Assembly: GCA_964394585.1 (NCBI GenBank)
Contig: CAYMYI010000118.1
Span: 1-11,911 of the forward strand
DNA length: 11,911 bases
Origin: CAYUJH01 sp964394585
GTDB taxonomy: Bacteria; Bacteroidota; Bacteroidia; Cytophagales; Flammeovirgaceae
Reading direction: 5' to 3'
The position numbers and the translations under genes were made by a program. Under the pieces are notes generated by a model, which worked only from the letters and a program-made list of their open reading frames with translations, did not search any database and was not told the DNA's origin. This document shows positions 7,452 through 11,911 of this stretch, piece after piece (the stretch's first letter is position 1; each line of letters opens with the position of its first letter).

Positions 7452-8868
7452 ATGGAACCAAAAACACTCTTCGATAAAATTTGGGATGCTCATGTAGTGC
7501 ATCAGCAAGAGGGCTACCCCGATGTATTGTATATAAACACGCATTTAATTCACGAGGTAACAAGCCCACAGGCGTTCGATGGGCTACGCAAACGAAACTT
7601 GCCGGTCTTTCGCCCGCAGAAAACCCGTGCCACTGCCGACCATAACGTACCTACTAAAAACCAGCACTTACCCATTCAAGAAGCGTTATCGCGGTTTCAG
7701 GTGGAAAAACTGACTCAAAACTGCGAAGAGTTTGGAGTGGAGCTTTATGGGTTAGGGCACCCGTTCCAGGGGATTGTACACGTAATGGGGCCAGAATTAG
7801 GGCTTACCCTACCGGGGATGACCATCGTTTGTGGGGATAGCCATACTTCTACGCACGGCGCTTTTGGAACAATTGCCTTTGGGATTGGTACGAGCCAAGT
7901 AGAACAAGTCATGGCAACGCAATGCCTGCTGCAGCACAAGCCGAAAACGATGCGCATCCGAGTTGAGGGAACTCTCAAAGAAGGTGTACTCGCCAAAGAC
8001 CTCATTTTATACATCATTTCAAAAACCACGGCTTCCGGGGGAACAGGCTATTTTGTAGAGTACGCCGGCGAGGCGTTTGAAGCCCTTTCCATGGAAGGGC
8101 GGATGACTGTCTGCAATATGAGTATCGAAATGGGGGCTCGGGGAGGATTAATCGCCCCGGACCAAACCACCTTCGATTATTTGAAAAACAGAAAGTTTGC
8201 TCCTACAGGCAGCGAATGGGATAATGCTATGGATTACTGGCAAACGCTGCACACCGACGAAGGGGCTTCGTTCGATGCAGAACTGCACCTCAATGCGGCT
8301 GATATCGAACCGATGATTACCTATGGCACCAACCCCGGTATGGGAATGGGTATCTCTCAGGCAATCCCTAAGGAAGAAACGCAATCAGCATCGTACCAGA
8401 AATCGTTAGCTTATATGGATGTGCGCTCGGGAGAATCGCTTTTGGGCAAACCGATTGACTACGTGTTTATTGGCAGTTGTACGAACTCGCGCATCGAAGA
8501 TTTACGCCTTGTGGCTTCGTTCGTAAAAGGGAAACGCAAAAATACAGAAGTAAATGCGTGGATTGTGCCCGGTTCGCGGCAAGTGGCGGCACAAGCCAAA
8601 GCCGAAGGCCTCGACCGCATTTTCCAAGNNNNNNNNNNCGGGCTTTGAATTGCGCGAGCCGGGCTGCTCGGCATGTTTAGGCATGAACGAAGACAAAGTA
8701 CCCAAAGGCAAGTATTGCGTATCGACTTCGAACCGCAACTTTGAAGGACGCCAAGGGCCGGGCGCTCGTACGTTTTTGGCAAGTCCGCTAACGGCCGCCG
8801 CCGCCGCCATCGAAGGGCGCATTGCCGATATCCGCCAGTACGATTTATCGTTTATTTCTCAACCTTAA
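7452..8868 (+). CDS. leuC: 3-isopropylmalate dehydratase large subunit (interrupted by assembly gap)
   Basis: LeuC carries the [4Fe-4S] cluster of isopropylmalate isomerase, which with LeuD converts 2-isopropylmalate to 3-isopropylmalate in leucine synthesis. Aconitase-family blocks are visible: FDKIWDAHVV (7-16), DHNVPT (63-68), CGDSHTSTHGAFG (127-139), and the cluster ligands Cys343 in GSCTNSR plus the pair in PGCSACLGMN after the gap. The frame reads cleanly from ATG 7452 to 8627, then meets ten Ns (8629-8638), and resumes one frame later through TAA 8866-8868. If three real bases are missing, the residues Glu-Ala complete the conserved IF-x-EAGFE region and the protein is 469 residues, the normal length. 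The gene is thus probably intact in the organism. I chose ATG 7452 over an in-frame TTG at 7446 because family members start directly before KTLFDKIW. leuD follows after 8 nt. Confidence 0.94.
8629..8638. other. assembly gap of ten Ns, size not real
   Basis: Ten undetermined bases interrupt leuC. The flanking frames differ by one, so the true gap cannot be ten bases in an intact gene; a length divisible by three is needed. Comparison with conserved LeuC sequence (IF-x-EAGFE) and the fixed 60-residue distance between the first and second cluster cysteines favours three missing bases. This suggests a placeholder between two contigs. Confidence 0.9.
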
Positions 8869-8876
8869 GCCTTCCA

Positions 8877-9473
8877 ATGATGAAAACTATACAACAACTC
8901 ACCTCTACGGTAGTACCCCTTACAACGGAAAATATTGATACTGACCAGATTATTCCGGCACGTTTTTTAAAAGCCACCACGCGCGAGGGCTTCGGCGAAA
9001 ACTTGTTTCGCGATTGGCGCTACCATGCTGACGGTACACCAAAACCCGATTTTATTTTGAATGATCCCACGTTTGCCGGTGAAATTTTGGTGGCAGGGAA
9101 AAACTTTGGATGTGGATCGAGCCGCGAACACGCCGCTTGGGCATTAGCCGATTACGGTTTCCGAGTGGTAGTTTCAAGTTTTTTCGCCGATATTTTTAAA
9201 GGGAATGCTTTAAACAACGGGATTTTGCCTATCCAAGTAGAAGAATCGTTCTTGCAAAATATTTTTGCACAGGTGGAAAATAATCACGCATTCAGGCTCA
9301 CTGTCGATTTGCCTAGCGAAACTCTTCGCCTCGAAAGCGGCGAATACACTACCTTTGAAATAAATCCTTACAAAAAAATGTGCTTAATGAACGGATACGA
9401 CGATATCGATTACTTGCTCAGCCTGCACGATAGAATCGAAGCATACGAGGCATCGCGACCGTTCAACTTCTGA
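8877..9473 (+). CDS. leuD: 3-isopropylmalate dehydratase small subunit
   Basis: The 198-residue product is the swivel-domain subunit that closes over the LeuC active site to complete isopropylmalate isomerase. The family signatures are complete: NIDTDQIIPARFL (19-31), GENLFRDWRY (40-49), GKNFGCGSSREHAAWAL (74-90) and FKGNALNNGILPI (107-119). The length is typical of bacterial LeuD. The start is an ATGATG pair (8877/8880). The gene begins 8 nt after the leuC stop, so the two are almost certainly one transcript with matched expression. No leuA, leuB or ilv gene follows; the next gene encodes an envelope lipoprotein behind its own promoter-like box, so the leucine unit here is only leuCD. Confidence 0.97.
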   Translation: MMKTIQQLTSTVVPLTTENIDTDQIIPARFLKATTREGFGENLFRDWRYHADGTPKPDFILNDPTFAGEILVAGKNFGCGSSREHAAWALADYGFRVVVSSFFADIFKGNALNNGILPIQVEESFLQNIFAQVENNHAFRLTVDLPSETLRLESGEYTTFEINPYKKMCLMNGYDDIDYLLSLHDRIEAYEASRPFNF

Positions 9474-9476
9474 AAA

Positions 9477-9484
9477 TACGTTTG
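9477..9484 (+). promoter_or_regulatory. promoter -7 box TACGTTTG for the lipoprotein/barrel pair
   Basis: TACGTTTG followed by CAAC is an exact TAnnTTTG match, starting 4 nt after the leuD stop. It resembles the dxs box in its downstream bases. The -33 box would fall inside the leuD 3' end and is not clear. The leader to the ATG at 9573 would be about 80 nt and ends in an AT-rich tract. Confidence 0.55.
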
Positions 9485-9572
9485 CAACCGAAACATAACG
9501 ACCGATTTGCAGCACTCTTCCCAAACAATCCGTCATAACAATGAACCTTCATTAATATAACTATAAAATTTT

Positions 9573-10520
9573 ATGAAAAAGATTGCTTGCTATCTTTTTG
9601 GTCTGGCGTTAGTGGGATTACAAGCCTGCGACAATACCTACAACTATGCGCCCATTCAAACGCAGAATTTTGAAACGATAGAGGATTTCTTTGAAGAGAC
9701 CACCTTCTTGCCCGATACGTTTCAGATAGACCAAGCCGAAGAGAATACCCTTGTGACCGAAGGAAATGCCGAGGTGGTGCTGCCACCTTGCGTGTTAGCA
9801 TTGCCCGACGGAACTCCCCTTTGCGGCCTCACCGGAGATGGCCCCTGCCCAGTTAAAATTGAGCTTGTCGAAATGTACACCAACAAAGATTTTGTGCTGA
9901 ATGAAATAACCACTACCACGCCCGAAGGTACTGTATTAGCTACCGGTGGAGTGTTCAAGCTCAAAGCAACATTTGCCGATTCCATCCCTTTGCAGTTGGT
10001 AGAGGGGAAGACCTTTGTAGTAAAAGTACCAAAAGCCAATACCCCGACCGATTCTACCTACATGAACCTTTACAGCGTGGATACCGCCTTAGTAGCAGCT
10101 GCACAATGGAACTTGGAAACTGTCGCTGTAGAAGATACCGTGGGGTATCATAAACTTACGTATAATGCTTTCAACGAGTGGTTTGGTTGCGGCTATCCTA
10201 TAGAGGTCAACGAGTTTTACGCAACAACTACGATTAGCGTAATTTCGGCTGAAGAACGATTCGATGCCGCTATTTCTCGCGTTTATTTATTGTATGATGA
10301 CGAACACAGCGTACTAGGAACCGTGTACGATAAAGGGTCGTTTGTTTCCGCAGAACTGCCTAGCCGAACTAAAGTAACAGCCGTGGCGCTGCATACCGAT
10401 GGGAAAGAACTCTTTTTTGCGAAAGGTAGTGGCGAAGTCGGTACAGATACTGAAATCCTGATTCGCTTGGAGCAAGTTACTGCCGAAGAACTCACCACAG
10501 AACTTGAAGCGCTTAAATAA
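9573..10520 (+). CDS. secreted lipoprotein of unknown function
   Basis: The 315-residue product begins MKKIACYLFGLALVGLQAC: a short basic start, a hydrophobic stretch and a lipobox L-Q-A-C, with lipidation expected at Cys19. The residues after it (DNTYNY) are not the acid-rich run seen in many surface-exported Bacteroidota lipoproteins, so a periplasm-facing location is somewhat more likely. The mature part looks all-beta. Residues ~50-155 have a pattern I associate with Bacteroidota envelope proteins: FQID near the start, VLALPDGTPLCG, a strand KIELVEMYTNKDFVLN, then TPEGTVLATGGVFKLKA and GKTFVVKVP (ZU5-like in character, from memory only). A second part, ~195-315, starts FNEWFGCGYPIE and contains a further beta domain. 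Cysteines 73, 84, 92 and 206 could form disulfides. The next gene starts 6 nt downstream. Secretion and lipid anchoring are well supported; function is unknown. Confidence 0.85.
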   Translation: MKKIACYLFGLALVGLQACDNTYNYAPIQTQNFETIEDFFEETTFLPDTFQIDQAEENTLVTEGNAEVVLPPCVLALPDGTPLCGLTGDGPCPVKIELVEMYTNKDFVLNEITTTTPEGTVLATGGVFKLKATFADSIPLQLVEGKTFVVKVPKANTPTDSTYMNLYSVDTALVAAAQWNLETVAVEDTVGYHKLTYNAFNEWFGCGYPIEVNEFYATTTISVISAEERFDAAISRVYLLYDDEHSVLGTVYDKGSFVSAELPSRTKVTAVALHTDGKELFFAKGSGEVGTDTEILIRLEQVTAEELTTELEALK

Positions 10521-10526
10521 ATAACA

Positions 10527-11282
10527 ATGCGATTGGTTAGTGCACTTTTCTGCCTTCTTTTTTTAGCTCCGATAGTTGGGAAAGGGCAGAAAGGTGTTTT
10601 CCCTCCGTTTGATATTCCCTACTTTTCTTTATACGCCCATCCCAAGTTCTCGCGGACCATGTGGCACACCGGGGTAGGAGTGGGCATCTACTCAGGCGAC
10701 CTTGCAGCACCTTTCCACGTTGGGCGTCAAGGCGGTTTTCTCAATCCTCAACTCAATGCTGGCATCGCCTATCAGCTTACACATTTTGTAGCCTTTCGTG
10801 CTGAAGGCGCATGGTTTCGTTTAAGAGCTACTCCTGGCGAAGGACTATGGGGCGGTACAGGCTTTAAAGGCAACTATTGGGAAGCCTCCGTTTCGCTTGT
10901 CCACCGCATTTTTCCCAAATACTATTTTGAAAGTATTTACCGAGGTTTTGACCCCTATGTGTTTGTGGGGATTGGGCTAATGCGCTACAGTACAAAGCCT
11001 ATTGGAACTCTTACCGAAGAAAGTGGGCGTGCGCAAGGGACTTCGCGGGTTATTCCGCTGGGAGTAGGTTTCAATTATCAGTTGCGGGGCAATATTTGGT
11101 TAAGTTTAGAAGCGGGATATCGCCTCACGCAAACCGACCTCCTTGATAACGCCAGTGTAGCCGAAGACCCCAATCCTAAAAACGATGGCTACTATTTATA
11201 CAGGATTGTGCTTACCGTACAACCTAGAAAGCATTTTTGGTATCCCCATTTTTTAAAACGGATGCGATTGCGAAGGCGGTAA
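10527..11282 (+). CDS. small outer-membrane beta-barrel protein (DUF6089/PorG-like character)
   Basis: The 251-residue product has a signal peptide (MRLVSALFCLLFLAPIVGKGQ) and then alternating amphipathic stretches rich in Gly and aromatic residues: WHTGVGVGIYSGDLAAP (46-62), PQLNAGIAYQLTHFVAFRAEGAWFRL (74-99), YWEASVSLVHRIF (117-129), DPYVFVGIGLMRY (142-154), RVIPLGVGFNYQL (174-186), IWLSLEAGYRLTQTDLLD (190-207) and GYYLYRIVLTV (221-231). This is an eight-strand-type barrel pattern. The early GxYxGDL motif and the late DLLDN...NDGYYLY region recall DUF6089 proteins, a group that includes the T9SS component PorG; that assignment is from memory and tentative. Unusually, the last strand is followed by about 20 residues rich in basic and aromatic residues, ending KRMRLRRR, instead of a terminal aromatic. 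It starts 6 nt after the lipoprotein gene and is almost certainly co-transcribed with it. Confidence 0.82.
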   Translation: MRLVSALFCLLFLAPIVGKGQKGVFPPFDIPYFSLYAHPKFSRTMWHTGVGVGIYSGDLAAPFHVGRQGGFLNPQLNAGIAYQLTHFVAFRAEGAWFRLRATPGEGLWGGTGFKGNYWEASVSLVHRIFPKYYFESIYRGFDPYVFVGIGLMRYSTKPIGTLTEESGRAQGTSRVIPLGVGFNYQLRGNIWLSLEAGYRLTQTDLLDNASVAEDPNPKNDGYYLYRIVLTVQPRKHFWYPHFLKRMRLRRR

Positions 11283-11377
11283 ATGCAGCTCAGGAAAGTA
11301 AACCGTACAGGGTTTCGTTTAGCAGTCAATGCAAGCCTCACGGCAACAAATGAAACGATATTGTGAAAGATTTTGAA

Positions 11378-11436
11378 ATGTTACGGGTTGTGTAACGATT
11401 TGCAAAAAAAAGTGTATATGTTTCAATTTGTGTAAC
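11378..11436. repeat. pair of imperfect 19-nt direct repeats containing dyads
   Basis: Positions 11378-11396 and 11418-11436 match at 15 of 19 bases and share the exact 9-mer TTGTGTAAC. The first copy contains a perfect dyad GTTAC-N7-GTAAC; the second contains GTTTC-N7-GTAAC, one mismatch away. The spacing is exactly 40 nt, close to four helical turns, with an A8 tract in between. The arrangement resembles paired protein-binding sites, but no partner is known. Confidence 0.5.
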
Positions 11437-11481
11437 AGCTTAGGTTGTTTTTAAACACAGCATCAATTGCTACAGTGCTCG

Positions 11482-11518
11482 ATCGTCCGCATTTGAGCGC
11501 TAACGTAATGCGGACGAT
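11482..11518. repeat. 12-bp perfect inverted repeat (strong hairpin)
   Basis: ATCGTCCGCATT (11482-11493) is the exact reverse complement of AATGCGGACGAT (11507-11518), with a 13-nt loop that itself contains the palindrome AGCGCT (11496-11501). The stem extends by a G-T wobble and a C-G pair. It sits 56 nt beyond the phosphatase stop and about 200 nt beyond the barrel stop. With no T-tract on either side it is not a textbook terminator; it may act as an mRNA 3'-end hairpin or a protein site. Confidence 0.7.
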
Positions 11519-11573
11519 TGGGAAGAATAAGTGAACTGAACTGAACAGATTGGCTACTCAATTGAACTTGAGC

Positions 11574-11911
11574 TTAAACTTTTACCCCAATTACCAAAAT
11601 ATCATCAATTTGTTCCTCATCGCCTACTGCCATCCAATCTTGAATAGTTTTATCTAAGATCTCTTTTTGCTCATGCATAGGCTTTTCGTGGATTTCAAGA
11701 AGTAAATTGCAAAGTTGTTTACTTGTAAACTTTCTCCTCTTTTCGCCTCCAAATTGATCCTGATAGCCATCTGAAAAGAGATAAAAAGCAGTAGGTTGGG
11801 AAATATCTATTTCATGCGTTGTGAACTGTTTTTCTTTTTCTTGTCGTTGGTATCCTCCAATACTAGCTCTATCTCCTTTAGAGTCTGTTGGGGATTTACA
11901 TACTGCAGTTT
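11574..11911 (-). CDS. C-terminal part of a SpoIIE/PP2C-type protein phosphatase
   Basis: Read on the minus strand, an open frame enters from the right edge and ends at a TAA whose complement is 11574-11576; 111 residues are visible and the start lies outside the window. The fragment has the end of a PP2C/SpoIIE catalytic domain: GDRASIGGYQ, a short strand THEIDIS, the metal-binding motif LFSDGYQDQFGGEKRRKF, a helical stretch with the PMHEQKEIL segment, and the final IDDILVIGVKV with its conserved Asp pair. These phosphatases dephosphorylate Ser/Thr on regulators such as anti-sigma antagonists; in Bacteroidota they are often fused to N-terminal TPR, 7TM or sensor domains, which would lie in the missing part. 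The conserved acidic residues in the visible part are all present. Its substrate cannot be judged here. Confidence 0.9.
   Translation of the reverse strand, partial: TAVCKSPTDSKGDRASIGGYQRQEKEKQFTTHEIDISQPTAFYLFSDGYQDQFGGEKRRKFTSKQLCNLLLEIHEKPMHEQKEILDKTIQDWMAVGDEEQIDDILVIGVKV

Larger units (their letters stand above)
11283..11573. other. 291-nt convergent intergenic region with repeated dyads
   Basis: This gap lies between the convergent barrel and phosphatase genes. It contains a 27-codon open frame directly after the barrel stop (11283-11366, doubtful), two related dyad motifs 40 nt apart (11378-11396 and 11418-11436) around a run of eight As (11404-11411), and a strong hairpin (11482-11518). 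No standard T-tract terminator is seen on either strand, although two converging genes would be expected to need one. No tRNA or recognised RNA family is apparent. Confidence 0.6.

Noticed and set aside
8627..8641. True frameshift or pseudogene in leuC
   Set aside because: The frame changes exactly at the N run, both sides are well conserved, and three missing bases restore a normal 469-residue protein.
8794..8808. GCC triplet repeat (five copies) as a microsatellite
   Set aside because: It encodes the Ala run that is conserved at this place in LeuC proteins.
8459..8822. Overlapping open frames on both strands around the N run in leuC
   Set aside because: They run through undetermined bases and overlap conserved LeuC sequence on both sides of the gap, so they are artefacts.
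11533..11546. GAACT short tandem repeat
   Set aside because: Fewer than three full units; not beyond chance.
1..11911. Insertion sequences, CRISPR arrays, tRNA or rRNA genes
   Set aside because: No transposase, terminal repeats with target duplications, regularly spaced repeats or RNA gene signatures were seen.

Overview
This window looks like ordinary chromosome from a member of the Bacteroidota, probably Cytophagales-like, though the exact lineage cannot be fixed from these genes. Three things point there: two core type IX secretion (T9SS) genes, porU and porV; promoter -7 boxes of the TAnnTTTG type; and A-rich stretches instead of Shine-Dalgarno sequences ahead of starts. A 10-N run inside leuC shows that this is a draft scaffold.

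Layout, left to right. Positions 1-176 hold the 3' end of an unrecognised acidic protein (+). Positions 254-3655 hold porU, the T9SS sortase (+). A 278-nt spacer with a promoter-like box and a long leader precedes porV (3934-5145, +), the outer-membrane partner of PorU. A bidirectional terminator (5167-5201) separates porV from convergent dxs (5235-7157, -), the first enzyme of the MEP isoprenoid pathway. A 294-nt divergent control region leads to leuC (7452-8868, +) and leuD (8877-9473, +), the two subunits of isopropylmalate isomerase. A second promoter-like box precedes a closely spaced pair: a lipoprotein (9573-10520) and a small outer-membrane beta-barrel protein (10527-11282). A 291-nt intergenic region with several dyads follows. 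The window ends in the C-terminal part of a SpoIIE/PP2C-type phosphatase on the minus strand (11574-11911).

How the genes fit together. PorU and PorV form the T9SS complex that removes C-terminal sorting domains from secreted proteins and attaches the proteins to the cell surface. LeuC and LeuD form one enzyme. The lipoprotein and barrel protein are probably co-transcribed and may work together in the envelope. dxs and the phosphatase are unrelated neighbours.

I do not see a convincing new multi-gene system. The best leads are the lipoprotein/barrel pair, the repeated dyads and hairpin at 11378-11518, the palindromes between dxs and leuC, and the long porV leader. The apparent leuC frame break is best explained as an assembly gap of the wrong size.
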